Assembly: GCA_018136815.1 (NCBI GenBank)
Contig: CM030944.1
Location: 2,067,345 to 2,131,344, forward strand
Reading direction: 5' to 3'
Source of the DNA: Isochrysis galbana
Lineage: Eukaryota > Haptophyta > Isochrysidales > Isochrysidaceae
DNA: 64,000 nucleotides
The notes under the pieces are model-generated. The model saw nothing but the letters and a program-made list of their open reading frames with translations, did not search any database and was not told the DNA's origin. Below, one piece after another: positions 19,387 to 31,619 of this stretch (positions are counted from its first letter, which is position 1; the number at the start of each line of letters is the position of its first letter). A program made the position numbers and the translations under genes.

Positions 19387-20722
19387 CCACATAACGATGT
19401 TGGCGCAGCAGGCCTCGCCTCTCGTCACCTCACGCCGTCACGTCGATAGCCGCTTTCCCGGTAGGCAGCTGCCGCTTTCGCGATCGCCGCCTCGTCTGTC
19501 CTACCATCTATTGCCGCCGCTTTCGCTGCCGCCTCACTCAACCTCGCCTCCGCCTCCGCCCGTGCCATTCCTGCCTTCCCCACCCCCGTCGTCGTCTCTC
19601 CCTCAACCTTGCCACCCTCCCTGCCGTCGCCTTTCACACTCCCAAGCATTCTGCCTTGCGCCGCTCGATTTTCTCCTCCCTTCCTCCTTCCCGTCCCGCC
19701 TACTCATCCCTGGTCTCCCATCCTCTCTCCTTTGCGCCCTCTCGTTCGTCCCCCATCCAAACCCCCCTCATCCCAATGCCCACTCGGTTGGCGCCCTCAT
19801 CTCCTGTGACCCATGTCCTTTGCCTGTAAATTGAAAGATGAGATTGAAGTGGGGGGAAATCTGCTATAAATCGTCTAGATTTTTTTTCCTTGGCCGATGT
19901 CCGATGTGTAGTATATGTACTACTATAAGAAATTCTCATGTAAAATAAATTAAAATGCAACGATTGAATATCAATCTCCGTCAGGATAAGCGAAAAGCCG
20001 AAGTGCAGGGTGCTGCCAATTTGCGCGGCTGCTTTGGCCATTCGCTATTCGGCAATTGTCTGCTCAACTAAGTTTATACTTAGTTCCGCATGGTGTCGCA
20101 CGCACCCGCGATCGAACGTTTGGTTTTTGGTTTTAGAAGTCGTCCCCTCTTTGTGCTTTCATGCCCCCTCTTTGTAGGCTAGGGCTAGGGAGCGTTGGAT
20201 AATTTTCCGTCTACCCGGGACAGCGACGACGACAGTGACGGCGAAGACGATTGGTTTGCTGATGAGTGTGTTACTCCAAGGGGGGAAAAACTTTTAACAT
20301 TCTCGCCTCACCCGTGGCACTGAATCACTTTCTCGTAGCCACGCCCCCTTCCCTTGCCCTCACCCTCATTCCCCGCCTTGCGGCAACTCCCCTCGTGCTG
20401 ATGTCTCATAAGCTCACCCCCCGGTGTCGTCGAAATGATTCAATTGCTTTGGAAACGGCAATACGCGGATGTGGAGAATGCTCAAGAGCGAGAGCGGAAC
20501 GAAGTCGAAAAATGGACACATGCGAAGCGCAGCACGGCCTCTCTACTTTTGGCACTAACTAACGATGGAAAAGAGGAAACGAGCACACGCCCAACCCGAG
20601 ATCGCCGCGCTGGCAAAAGCTAGAGGCGAGCAGATGAGAGGTAACCCGGGGACAACGAGCGCGGACACTCTTAAAGGCCTCAATGAGCGAATCATAGAGA
20701 AACGGAGAACCTACGACCCCCT
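19387..20722. other. intergenic; retroelement 5' end and relic sequences
   Basis: C/T-rich to about 19820, then AT-rich. At 20066-20085 lies the perfect palindrome aactaagtttatacttagtt followed by ccgc and ATG (20090), identical to the hairpin of elements A and E, so a 5' end of the same family. An acidic-motif relic (SDDDSDGEDDWFADE) is at 20220-20266. A 67-codon frame from 20565 (MEKRKRAHAQPEIAALAKAR) runs into element A at 20740 and appears to continue in the same phase after it (from 21615), so it predates the insertion; its product is unrecognised. Confidence 0.45.
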
Positions 20723-20740
20723 CGATGGCGGAGAAGATCA

Positions 20741-21614
20741 ATATAAAATAATTAATGTTATATCCTAGCCACCCCCACTAGCTAATTGGACACAACTTTT
20801 CCGTCCCGGAATCCCGCCATGCCTGACGAGCGAGGTGTCCGAGTGCTACCAGGGGGAGTAGGCTTTGCCCCCTCCCCTCGATATTTGTCCTCCCCCCAGT
20901 GCACGCACCGACCCCGCGCACCCCAGCACGTCCTCTCCTCGAGTCCACGCTGGGGGAAAACCCCTTTCGGGTAAAAGCAACGCGGGGGGGGGGGGGGCAC
21001 TCGTGAATAGGGGCCCAGGAGCGCTAATCTCTCCTCGCCGAAGCGAGTGGCCGCGGCGAGCCGCGGCCCTTCCCTCCTGGCTCTGGCGCCCCCGTCTTCT
21101 CTTACCCAAACGGGGCGAGAAGACACGTTTCTGCCGGAGGGGAGAGCTGCCGCTCCCCCCTCCCCTCCCTCTTCCCTTTTCCTCCTCTCTTCCCTGCGGC
21201 GGGGGCCCATGGCGCGCGCCTGCGGCCCCTCTTCAGGTCCCCAGGAGGCCGGCAGGGGCCTGGGAGCGCAGCTCAGGGGGCAGGTGAGGCTGGGGCATGG
21301 CCCTGGCCCCTCCTGCCTCTCCCTCGCCGGCTCTCGAGCCCCTGCCAGTCGACTGGAGCTGGCTGGGGGGTCCTAATCAGGGGGGCCCAGGGGGAGGAGG
21401 GGCTGGTCAGAGGGATGGGCAGGCCACGACGGGCCAGGGCGGGCGAGTCAGGCGGGCCTGTGGGGAGAGGAATGGGTCAGCAGGGCTGTGTGCTCCTGGC
21501 AGGCCATCAGGCGTGCCAGGAGAGTGGGTGGTTCCTCCCCCATGGCAGGGGAGGAGTGGAGAGAGAGGGGGGCTCGTGCCCCCCCATGGGCGAACTAAGT
21601 ATAAACTTAGTTGA
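20741..21614 (-). mobile_element. 5'-hairpin retroelement copy A
   Basis: An 874-bp insertion between perfect 18-bp direct repeats cgatggcggagaagatca (20723-20740 and 21615-21632). On the minus strand it starts with the palindrome aactaagtttatacttagtt (21612-21593), cgccc and ATG (21587). It ends ctaggatataacattaatta then an A/T tail. The body is GC-rich with G and C homopolymers and no convincing long protein. It is collinear with copy B (36.7-38.2 kb), which carries about 600 bp more, and shares its 5' half with copy E. Confidence 0.85.
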
Positions 21615-21990
21615 CGATGGCGGAGAAGATCATAAGAGCCGAGGAGTTGGTCACCAAACAACTCTTCAGAAGATTCACCCCCTAGACATGCGAGCGGCGA
21701 CATTAAGGTACTTTTCGACCAAGTGGACTGGGACACGTCGCGCCCGAACTTGTCGGAAGACAACACGACCAAAAAGGATACGGCCATTCTAGCTTCACTC
21801 AGGAGATACTACGTATGGTTATTCAAAGAAAAGCATTCTCAAGGGTCCGAGCTTCTTCTCCGACATCTGAAGGCCCCGCGCGGAATACAATACATATGAG
21901 AAAAAGTAAAAAGACACCACTCGCTCTGCTGCTTTGCGCTGCGCGCTGGCCACTCCTTGCCCCACCCCCCACCCTCTCCTGGCCTTGCCC

Positions 21991-22700
21991 ATGGACCCCA
22001 CCGCGCATAATAATGCCGCTCTGCGTGAGCTGGCCGTCGCGCGAGTGCGTCAGTTCCGGAGCGATCGCCGCCTGCGCGGCCGCCCGCCCGCGCCCGAGCC
22101 CATGATGGCCGCCCTTGCGTTCACCCAGTCCGCCCTACGCCTGCCCAAGTACCGTGACCGCCTCCTGCAGCTGCTGCACAGGTGGCAGTGTGGCGAGGCG
22201 GAGCTGGCGCAGGCAGAGGCCTATGCGGCGTGGGAGGAGGGCTGGCGGCGCAGCAGCGATTTGTTTCGCAGCGTGGGCGGCAGTGCATCGCATTCAGGGG
22301 GCGCAGAGCCATCGCGCCTCGACACGCTAAGGTGCGATCGCTGTGCCCCACTCCAGCCCTGTCTGCTGCCCCGGCCTTGTGCCTCGCGCTCCTCGTAGCT
22401 TACACCTAACCATCTTGTTCTGCATTTCGCAGGCATCCCCGCGGCAGCCACATCGCCACCAAGAAGCACAACATGATCTCGGACTCGGGGCAACATCTAC
22501 TCCCTGTCGCAGTTCCTGCAACCGCGGAAACCCCCTCGCAGGAATCGCCGAAAGCGCGAGCCACGAGGCAGCGTGACGTGAGGCGTAGGCTCAGTACGGG
22601 TGCGTCTTTCAGGATGCGTGTAAATGGTCGACATTGTGCTCATATGTTTGTTGTGCTTCACTCATCACTCACACACGTGCTTGGCCTGTCTCGCATCTAG
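21991..22700 (+). CDS. unrecognised two-exon protein of about 202 aa
   Basis: Exon 1 is 21991-22331 and exon 2 is 22433-22700, joined in phase across a 101-bp intron (donor AG|GTGCGA, acceptor CGCAG). Exon 1 is helical and charged (LRELAVARVRQFRSDRRLRG, FTQSALRLPKYRDRLLQLLH, AQAEAYAAWEEGWRRSSDLF); exon 2 is more polar with many Ser/Thr/Arg. The ATG at 21991 follows a Pro/Leu-rich leader frame that could extend it to 21934. Both exons read through without stops and with haptophyte-like splice sites, supporting a real gene, but no domain is recognised. Confidence 0.5.
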
Positions 22701-23757
<1,057 letters not shown>

Positions 23758-23758
23758 C

Positions 23759-26400
23759 ATGCTGCGCCTGCTCGTCGGTGTGGCGCTCGCGCTCTCTCCA
23801 CCGATGCGGGGCGCCGGTGAGTGCGAGCTGACTCAGCCCCACACACGCATATCCCCGCACACCGAGCAGATGTGGACGGGGGCGGGGGGCGGGTGGAGAG
23901 AGGCTACGGTGTGCAGCGGAAAGAGAGGAAGAGAGCATCTCCTTCTCCCCCTCCCCCCTCTCTCTCTTCCTCCCTCCCTCCCTAGCTCCCTAGCTCCCTA
24001 GCTCCCTCCCTCCCTCCCTCTGGCGGTATCCGCCCCCCCCCGCCCCCCGGCCTCGAACCCCGCCCCACTCTTCCCCCCGCCCTTTCTTCCTTCCCACAGG
24101 CTCCCTGCGGCGCGCTCCCCTCCGCCTCCTCTCTCGTGCGGCCGTGCAGCAGACTCGCGCCGCACGCACGCCGCTATGCTCGGCGCCCTCCGCAGAGACG
24201 AGCACCACCTGGACGGCCGCCCGCACACGCAAGGTGTGCGTCGAGCAGACGCACCGCGAGCCGCCAGCACGCCGCATTCCGATGCGAGAGGGCTGCCTGG
24301 GGACAGAGCGCCCACGCCCATCCACGTCCTGAAAGCGCAGGCCTTTCTGGACTTCTTTGCCGAGCGGGACCACTCCATTGTTGACTCGTCGGCGGTCGTG
24401 CCCCTCGATGACCCTACCCTTCTCTTTGCCAACGCGGGCATGAACCAGTTCAAGCACATCTTCATCGGCCAGGTGCCGCCACGTGCGGCACGCTAGCGTC
24501 CTCATGGCGAACAAGGCAGCAGGTTGCGCTCACGAAGGCCATCACTGCCCGCTGCTCTCGTCGCATGCAGGTGGACCCTTCATCGCCGCTGTCCAAGCTC
24601 GCGCGCGCAACCAACTCGCAGAAGTGCATCCGTGCGGGCGGCAAACACAACGACCTCGAGGATGTCGGTCTAGACACGTGCGTCGGCCTCCGTCCAGCGG
24701 CATGCGGCGCATTTCGCCGGCCACTCTCGTACCCTAGAGGCTAGCCGAAGCGGCAGCGTCCTTTGCTCACAGGTACCACCACACCTTCTTCGAGATGCTC
24801 GGCTCGTGGTCGTTTGGAGACTATTTCAAGGAAGAGGCCATCGACTGGGCCTGGGAGCTCCTCACCAAGGTCTACGGCGTCCCCGGCGACAGGTACGTGT
24901 GGACCCACACACACCAGCCCATATCATGGCAGCGCCAAGGAGTACGCAGCTGTGGGCCCCGGGTGGCTGCAAATCCGCACCCACCGTGCTCACCGTCACA
25001 GGCTCTACGCCACCTATTTCGAGGGCGACGAATCTCTCGGTCTGCCACCAGATGAGGAGGCGCGCCAGTTCTGGCTCAAGTATCTGCCCGAGGGCCGTGT
25101 CCTCCCCGGCTCGAGCAAGGACAACTTCTGGGAGATGGGCGATGTTGGACCTTGTGGACCGTGCTCCGAACTGCACTACGACCGCATCGGCGGGCGTGAC
25201 GCCGCCCACCTCGTCAATATGGACGACCCAGACGTGCTCGAGATATGGAACCTCGTCTTCATCCAGTTCAACCGCGAGTCGAGCGGTTCGCTCAAGCCTT
25301 TGCCCGCCCAGCATGTGGACACTGGCATGGGCTTCGAGCGCATCGTCTCGGTCCTGCAGGACGTGCGCTCCAACTACGACACCGACGTCTTTGCGCCCAT
25401 CTTCGAGGCCATCCAAAAGAAGACCGGCGCGCCTCCATACGCTGGCAAACTTGGCGAGGCGGACGAAGGCCTGCGCGACATGGCATACCGCGTCGTCGCT
25501 GACCACATGCGCACGCTCGTCGTCGCCATCTCCGACGGTGCACCGCCTTAGCCCGCCGGCCCTACACTGTCCCTAGCGCCGCGACCGTCCTTACCGCGCT
25601 ACTGCCGCTGCACGCCACAGGTGCGGTTCCCTCCAACGAGGGCCGCGGGTACGTGTTGCGCCGCGTGTTGCGCCGCGGCGTGCGCTATGCGCGCCAGAAG
25701 CTCGGTGCGGAGCCAGGCCTCTTCGCCTCGCTGGTCCCCGCGGTCGTGGAGAGCCTCTCCTACTTTGAGGGACTCAAGGAGCACCAGGTGCACCCCGTCT
25801 CCCCTCGCCCGCGCGCACGCCGGTGTACCTTGTCTCCGCCGGTGTACCTCTGCCAGCCGAGCCCACCCAAGGGTGTATTGAGGCCAAGCGCGCCCTTACA
25901 ACAAGGCCAAGCTTGCCCGCCCCTTGGCGCAGGAGCGCGTCATGGAGATTATCCGCGAGGAAGAGGACTCTTTCTCATCGATGCTGACGCGTGGCATCAA
26001 GGAGCTCAATGATCGCGCGGACAAGATCAAGGAAGAGGGAGGTACGACCGTCGACGGCGCCACCGCTTTCTTCCTATATGACACGATGGGCTTTCCGCTT
26101 GACCTGACTACGCTCATGGCGCGCGAGCAGGGCCTCGCCGTAGATGAGGAGGGCTTCGCCGCCGAGATGGAGGCGCAGAAGGAGCGCTCGCGCGCTGCCG
26201 CCAAGGCCGCACGTGGCGGCGAGGGCTCGCTTGCGCTGGAGACGAACGACGTCGCCACCCTCATGGCCAAGGCCGTGCCTTTCACCGATGACGCGCCGAA
26301 ATACGAGTGGGCACCGCCCTCAGCTCCGAGCGTCGTGCAGGCTATCCTCACGGCTGATGGGCTAGTGCCCGAAGCGTCCGAGGGTGCAGCGGTGGGTGTC
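23759..26400 (+). CDS. alanyl-tRNA synthetase with organelle presequence, 3' end lost in gap
   Basis: Charges tRNA(Ala) with alanine. Eight in-phase exons: 23759-23816, 24100-24233, 24341-24472, 24571-24677, 24773-24892, 25002-25537, 25621-25787 and 25933-26400 (into the gap). Most donors are GTG(C)- or GTAC-type, all with CAG acceptors. Class II motifs are clear: [88 protein letters not shown] and [20 protein letters not shown]. It is of eukaryotic type. Exon 1 encodes a hydrophobic leader ([15 protein letters not shown]) and exon 2 a Ser/Arg/Thr-rich segment, together resembling a signal plus transit peptide; this N-terminus rests on splice-phase agreement and is less certain than the core. 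The tRNA-binding, editing and C-Ala parts are missing because the assembly stops at the gap. Confidence 0.93.
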
Positions 26401-26500
26401 NNNNNNNNNNNNNNNNNNNNNNNNNNNNNNNNNNNNNNNNNNNNNNNNNNNNNNNNNNNNNNNNNNNNNNNNNNNNNNNNNNNNNNNNNNNNNNNNNNNN
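26401..26500. other. assembly gap of 100 N
   Basis: Exactly 100 undetermined bases, a placeholder length. It truncates the alanyl-tRNA synthetase gene from the left and the triosephosphate isomerase gene from the right. Since the synthetase still lacks its editing and C-terminal domains and the isomerase most of its barrel, the true gap must be several kilobases, or two contigs were joined wrongly. Confidence 0.98.
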
Positions 26501-27028
26501 AAGCATTACCTGCGAGATGCCGAGATCCTTCATCTGCTCGACGGCCATCTCACCAGTGAAAGCACCGCAGCCCTTGAAGTTGCAATTCTGCGGGGTGACG
26601 AGCGCACCATTGGTGAACTTGTTCGAGCAGTCTGAGGTGGCAAAGAGTTGGGAAAAGGTGAGTCAGCGCGTTCCAAACCTGCCAGCACTATACGCCCCTG
26701 GCCAGCTCCGCGTGTGTGCAGTGAGCGGTGAGGGCGCGGGATCGAAGGCGGGTTGAGCAGAATGGCCCCCGCAATTTCAAATGTCGTAGCGGGACGCTCG
26801 CAGCGTCCGCCACCCGGCCTGTGCGTCAAGGAGGGCCGTGAGGAGCGGTGCGGTGATTTTTTCTGGTGGGCGGCGGAGCGTACAGTCGACGTGGAGGGGG
26901 GAGGGGCAGACGTAGACCTCGCACGCGGAGGTGTCGCACTTGTTGATGTTGGCGATGAGCTCGTCGAGCTTCGACTTGGAGTCCGGGTTGCACTTCCAGT
27001 TGCCACCGACGATGGGGGTGCGCGGCAT
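26501..27028 (-). CDS. triosephosphate isomerase, 5' part only
   Basis: Interconverts dihydroxyacetone phosphate and glyceraldehyde 3-phosphate in glycolysis and carbon fixation. Exon 1 is 27028-26884 (MPRTPIVGGNWKCNPD, with the catalytic Asn and Lys of the GGNWKCN motif), and exon 2 is 26631 to the gap. They join in phase 1 across a 252-bp intron (donor GTACGC, acceptor CAG). Exon 2 reads CNFKGCGAFTGEMAVEQMKD then LGISQVML up to the N-run, exactly before the expected catalytic-His strand. The ATG at 27028 gives a cytosolic-type start, but the frame is open upstream to 27478 and reads LPLRRLRSLTSTF just before it, so an organelle-targeted form is possible. The rest of the barrel is in the gap. 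Confidence 0.92.
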
Positions 27029-28683
27029 GAAGGTAGAGGTGAGGGAGCGGAGGCGGCGCAGCGGGAGCGTGGCGAGGGCCGAGGGAGCGAGGGGGGAGAG
27101 AGAAGGGTGGGTGGGGGAGGAGAGAAGAGAGAGGGGGTGGGGAGGGGAGAGGAGATGGGGGAGGGCGGCGGCGCGGGGGCAGAGACAGAAGGCCGGGGAG
27201 GACGGGGGAGCTCGCAGAGAGGGGGGGGGGGAGGGGGGGGCGGGGGGGCGGCCGACGGCGGGGGGGGGCGGGAGGGCGGGGGGGGGGGGGGGAGCCCCCC
27301 CGTGGAAGGGGGCGAACAGAGGGAGGGAAGGGGGCCTCGCGAGATGCAGTTCTACTCTCTCTCTCGATCCTCGATCCTCGATCCTCCCACCTCTCTCTCT
27401 CTCTCTCCGGGGCGCGATGCGGATGTCGATGAGCGCGCTGTGGGTGTGTGCCGCACCAGGCAAGGAAAGACAAGACAAGACAAGATTGTACTGCAGCCGC
27501 CCGCGTCGTTGGTCGTACTCCTACAGGTACATACCGATCTTGCCCATTTCAACATCAACACTCCAACGAAGATGCTAGTGCGCATGCACACGGGGGCAGT
27601 TGAGTGGCTAGGAGCCTAGAGCAACAACTTCGAAAAGGAAAGGGCTCTCAGTTTGCAAGACCTCTCAACATCTAAATCTATGCCTCACACTTCATAGTCT
27701 GTAGGGCTGGCCGACAGACGATAGAATCGTCGAGACGCCCTTGGCAACAAGCAGGCGCTGTCACCGGCACGGAGAAGTAAGATGCTAGGTACCTGCTATC
27801 AGCTATCAAACGACCGGACGGTAATACGCGACACAAACATACAATCCTAGGTTATGTGAATTACGGTGCTATTGATGATGCCCTCGAGTACAGCCGAGAA
27901 CGGATGTAGTCGACAAAATTTGTATGTGGCAAACACATTCAAGTTGTGTAAAGTAAGGGCCATGGACCCAGAGGTGCCACGAACGTAGCTGAATGCCAAA
28001 TAATAGACTAGGAGTACGGCCACCTACGGTAAGCACATATTCAACATCTAGATTTACAAAAAATGTCCGCACTGTCCCCCCCCCCGCGCTCGTCCCCCCC
28101 CCCCCCCCCCGATCGTCGCGCCCCCCCCCCCCCCCCCTTCGTTTTCTTCCCTCGTCCCCACCTCGACCAGCGGCCCGCTTCTTTCTATAATCACCCTCGA
28201 TATCTCACCTCTCCCGCACCAGTTCCTCCCCCCCTGGAGTGCCGGCCTCTCGCCACCCTTCGCAAGAGGTGCGCTACCCCGCCCCCCCCGCCTGGGCCCC
28301 CCATTCCGCCCCCTCTCTGCCCACCCCTAGGTCCACGCGCGCGCTCGCCCAATCCCTCAGACGCCGCTGCCCTACGCCTTGGCCTGCCCCCCACGCCCTC
28401 CCTCCCCAAACACTCCCTGCCCTCCCTGCGTACCGACCGCCCTCTCTTCCCCCCTCTCTTCTCCTCTCTCTTCTCCCCTCCTTCTCCCCCCCCCAATACA
28501 CCCCTGCCCAATCACCCATGTTCTGATTCCACTGACTCCACCTCAGGAAGCACGCATGTTCACTCGCCCGCATCATGGTCCATCGCACTCTCCCCCTCAT
28601 TGCCCGCTGCCTGCACCATGCAGCTTATCATCCCCCCTATGCCCTTCCTTGGTCCTTTTTAGAGCTCTCCTCAGTGCGCAATC
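27029..28683. other. low-complexity intergenic region
   Basis: 27029-27330 is purine-rich on the plus strand with long G runs (for example 27281-27296), the likely 5' leader of the isomerase gene. CT microsatellite is at 27351-27410. 27600-28060 is ordinary sequence with nothing recognised. C10-C17 homopolymers occur at 28076-28138, and C/T-rich sequence runs up to the V-ATPase start, probably its promoter and 5' leader. Proline- or serine-rich frames here are composition artefacts. Confidence 0.5.
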
Positions 28684-30501
28684 ATGGCGCCCGAACGTGG
28701 AACTCTCATTGGCGGCGTTTTCTCGGTGTCCGGCCCTGTCGTCATCGCCGACAAGATGTCTGGCGCCCAGATGTACGAGCTGGTGCGTGTTGGCCACACC
28801 AAGCTCGTCGGTGAAATCATTCGTCTCGAGCTCGACAAGGCCACCATTCAGGTGTACGAGGAGACCTCTGGTCTCACCGTCGGTGATCCCGTTGTTTGCA
28901 CTGGCCAGCCGCTTTCTCTTCAGCTCGGCCCGGGCGTGATGGGCCGCATCTATGATGGTATTCAGCGTCCGCTTGAGAAGATTGCCGAGGTGACGCAGTC
29001 CATCTACATTCCCCGCGGTGTCTCCACGACGGCGCTCAATTCCGACTCTGTCTGGGACTATCTTCCCAAGAATGTCAAGGTGGGCGATGCCATCTCTGGT
29101 GGCGACATTCTCGGCGAGGTGCCCGAGAACAATATTATCACCCACCAGATCATGGTGCCGCCAAACGTGATGGGAACTATCACGTACCTTGCGCCCAAGG
29201 GCAAGTACACTGTCGAGGACACTATTGCCAAGGTGAGCTTCGAGGGCAAGGAGACGAGCATCACAATGCAGCACTTTTGGCCCGTTCGTTCGCCGCGTCC
29301 AACCGCCGAGAAGCTCATGGGCGACATGCCCTTGCTCACGGGCCAGCGTGTCATCGATGCACTCTTCCCCTCGGTGCTTGGCGGCACCTGTGCTGTGCCG
29401 GGCGCCTTCGGCTGCGGCAAGACTGTCATCTCCCAGGCCCTCTCCAAGTTCTCCAACTCGGACTGCATCATCTACGTCGGGTGCGGCGAGCGCGGCAACG
29501 AGATGGCCGAGGTGCTGAAGGATTTCCCGGAGCTCACCATGGAGGTCAACGGCAAGGTGGAGTCCATCATGAAGCGGACGACGCTCGTTGCCAACACCTC
29601 AAACATGCCTGTCGCCGCTCGCGAGGCGTCAATCTACACTGGCATCACCCTCGCCGAGTACATGCGCGACATGGGCCTCAACGTTGCCATGATGGCCGAC
29701 TCCACCTCGCGCTGGGCCGAGGCCCTCCGCGAAATCTCCGGCCGTCTCGCTGAGATGCCTGCCGACTCCGGCTACCCCGCTTACCTCGGCGCGCGCCTCG
29801 CTTCCTTCTACGAGCGCTCCGGCAAGGCAACCATGGCTGGCTCCCCCACGCGCGACGGCTCCATCTCCATTGTCGGTGCCGTCTCCCCACCCGGTGGCGA
29901 TTTCTCCGACCCCGTCTGCTCCGCCACGCTCGGCATCGTCCAGGTCTTCTGGGGCCTTGACAAGAAGCTTGCGCAGCGTAAGCACTTCCCCTCGGTCAAC
30001 TGGCTCATCTCGTACTCCAAGTACACGCGCGCTCTCGACCCGTGGTACGAGACCAACTTCCCTGAGTTTCCGCCCATGCGCACCATCGTGCGTGAGCTTC
30101 TCCAGTCGGAGGATGACCTGACCGAGATCGTGCAGCTCGTCGGCAAGGATTCGCTTGCTGAATCGGACAAGCTCATTCTTGAGGTTGCCAAGATCATCCG
30201 CGACGACTACCTCGCTCAAAACGGCTTCTCGCCGCATGACAAGACTTGCCCCTTCTACAAGTCAGTCTTCATGATGAAGAACATTGTTGACTTCTACAAA
30301 CTCGCGCAGAAGGCCATCGAAAACTCGACCGCCGACAATAAGGTCACCTGGAACCGCATCAAGTCTCACATGGGCGACACCATCTACAAGATCACCGCGC
30401 AGAAGTTCGCCCTTCCCACCGACGGCAAGGAGGCGCTCGTGAAGAGCTTTACCGAGCTTAACGAGGAGATTGTCACCGCTTTCCGCTCGCTCGAGGATTG
30501 A
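28684..30501 (+). CDS. V-type proton ATPase catalytic subunit A
   Basis: Catalytic nucleotide-binding subunit of the V1 head; hydrolyses ATP to drive proton pumping into vacuoles, endosomes and other acidic compartments. It is an intronless 605-codon frame, the usual length for this family. The N-terminal beta-barrel begins [20 protein letters not shown]. The P-loop is GAFGCGKT (about residue 239). Conserved blocks include [32 protein letters not shown] and [20 protein letters not shown]. The C-terminal helical part ends FRSLED. Start ATG 28684 is supported by alignment of the N-terminus. Codon use is more biased (C/G ending, few rare codons) than in neighbours, in keeping with high expression. 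An AATAAA lies 160 bp after the stop. Confidence 0.98.
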   Translation: MAPERGTLIGGVFSVSGPVVIADKMSGAQMYELVRVGHTKLVGEIIRLELDKATIQVYEETSGLTVGDPVVCTGQPLSLQLGPGVMGRIYDGIQRPLEKIAEVTQSIYIPRGVSTTALNSDSVWDYLPKNVKVGDAISGGDILGEVPENNIITHQIMVPPNVMGTITYLAPKGKYTVEDTIAKVSFEGKETSITMQHFWPVRSPRPTAEKLMGDMPLLTGQRVIDALFPSVLGGTCAVPGAFGCGKTVISQALSKFSNSDCIIYVGCGERGNEMAEVLKDFPELTMEVNGKVESIMKRTTLVANTSNMPVAAREASIYTGITLAEYMRDMGLNVAMMADSTSRWAEALREISGRLAEMPADSGYPAYLGARLASFYERSGKATMAGSPTRDGSISIVGAVSPPGGDFSDPVCSATLGIVQVFWGLDKKLAQRKHFPSVNWLISYSKYTRALDPWYETNFPEFPPMRTIVRELLQSEDDLTEIVQLVGKDSLAESDKLILEVAKIIRDDYLAQNGFSPHDKTCPFYKSVFMMKNIVDFYKLAQKAIENSTADNKVTWNRIKSHMGDTIYKITAQKFALPTDGKEALVKSFTELNEEIVTAFRSLED

Positions 30502-30660
30502 ACACACTGTCGGGGCCGTCGATCTGAGCCCGTTGACGTCAATTCCGCGGTTTGAGCATCGGTGTGGATGTATGTGCGTGCCTTTGTGTTGTAGCGTGTA
30601 GCGTGGTACCGCTCACGAACCTTTGCTTTACATCGAAAAGGCGACCGCCTTTGCTTTGCT

Positions 30661-30666
30661 AATAAA
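30661..30666 (+). terminator. putative polyadenylation signal AATAAA
   Basis: AATAAA in the context gctaataaagaca, 160 bp downstream of the V-ATPase stop codon; plausible as the 3'-end processing signal. Its use in this organism is not shown by the sequence alone. Confidence 0.4.
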
Positions 30667-31130
30667 GACAGTCAACCCACATCCGTGTCTCCCAAGAAGA
30701 AAAACCTTATAATTTTCACGCATCGCACGTGGCTTTGGGACTCCGTCTACCGTGTAGCCACGGCCCCATCTCCCTAAACTTTCCCCCCTTAACCTGCCTC
30801 GTTTGTCGCTTGCGGCTCCACCCCTTGTGCGCTACGTAGGGACCCGAGTTGTGGGGGTGTCAGGGTCTGGCGGGGTGCTTCAGCCCCTAGTGGTTCGGTC
30901 CACGCCTTCCTCCTGTGCCTCTAAGTGACCGGTAATCTCTCGTGGCGGTTCCCCGGTAAGGGGAAGGGGGGTTGTGTGTTGTGTGTTGTGTGTGGCTTTT
31001 GGAAGAAGTTGTACGCTTTAGTCCTTAGTCCTTAGTCGAGACGCGGAGTGTCCTGTCTGCGTGTTGTTGGACGTGGTCTCAGCTTATGCTTATGTGTATG
31101 CGAGTTTCGAGTTTCATCTCGGTTGCGCTC
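30667..31130. other. intergenic, nothing recognised
   Basis: Sequence between the V-ATPase 3' end and repeat element D. It contains gtgtgttgtgtgttgtgtgt at about 30973-30993 (short TG-rich repeat). No gene is supported. Confidence 0.5.
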
Positions 31131-31132
31131 TG

Positions 31133-31540
31133 CACAACCTACTTTTATAAGTGGGGGACAATGGGGGCCTCGCGCCCCCCTCACACCATCGCGGACACCC
31201 CCCGGGGTGGGCCCGTACAATCAACCCCAGCCCCTGCCCTTTGGCAGGGGCAGGGCACTCAACAATCTGGCCCAGACCCTTCGGGGGCGCGGCCCGCGAG
31301 CCGCACTCCCACGCCCGCGCTGGGCCTGCCCTCGAGCTGACTCCCCCTCTGTCCCTGGTCGCCAGGCATACAGATGTCTCTGGGCGGCTCCCATGGCCAG
31401 CGAGGCGAGCGTGGGAGAGGCAGGGGGGGCCAGGGGCTGAGCCCCAGCCTCCACTGCCCCCTGAGCTGCCCTTGCTGGCCCCCTGGGAGCAGAAAGCAGA
31501 GACAAGCAAGGCAAATAAGCGATTAGGGTGAGCCACACCC
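31133..31540 (+). mobile_element. 5'-hairpin retroelement fragment D
   Basis: Opens with hairpin acttttataagt (31141-31152), then gggggaca and ATG (31161). The body (cctcgcgcccccc, gtgggcccgtacaatcaacc, cagcccctgccctttggcag) matches element C at 62.9-63.4 kb in opposite orientation over about 400 bp. The 3' boundary and a target duplication were not found, so it is probably truncated. Confidence 0.65.
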
Positions 31541-31619
31541 GTCCGGACTGTGAGGTGAAGAATCGGCGGTCGGCACGGCAGTCCGCAAGACCGCAGGATT
31601 CAGTACAATAGTCCCCTCT

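Noticed and set aside
20782-21614. Several 80-140-codon frames on both strands
   Set aside because: All lie inside retroelement A, overlap each other and are Gly/Pro/Arg-biased; the homologous region of copy B does not conserve one frame throughout.
26931-27619. Long Gly/Arg/Glu- and Pro-rich frames on both strands
   Set aside because: They arise from G-rich homopolymers and CT microsatellite; the minus strand here holds the isomerase exon and its leader.
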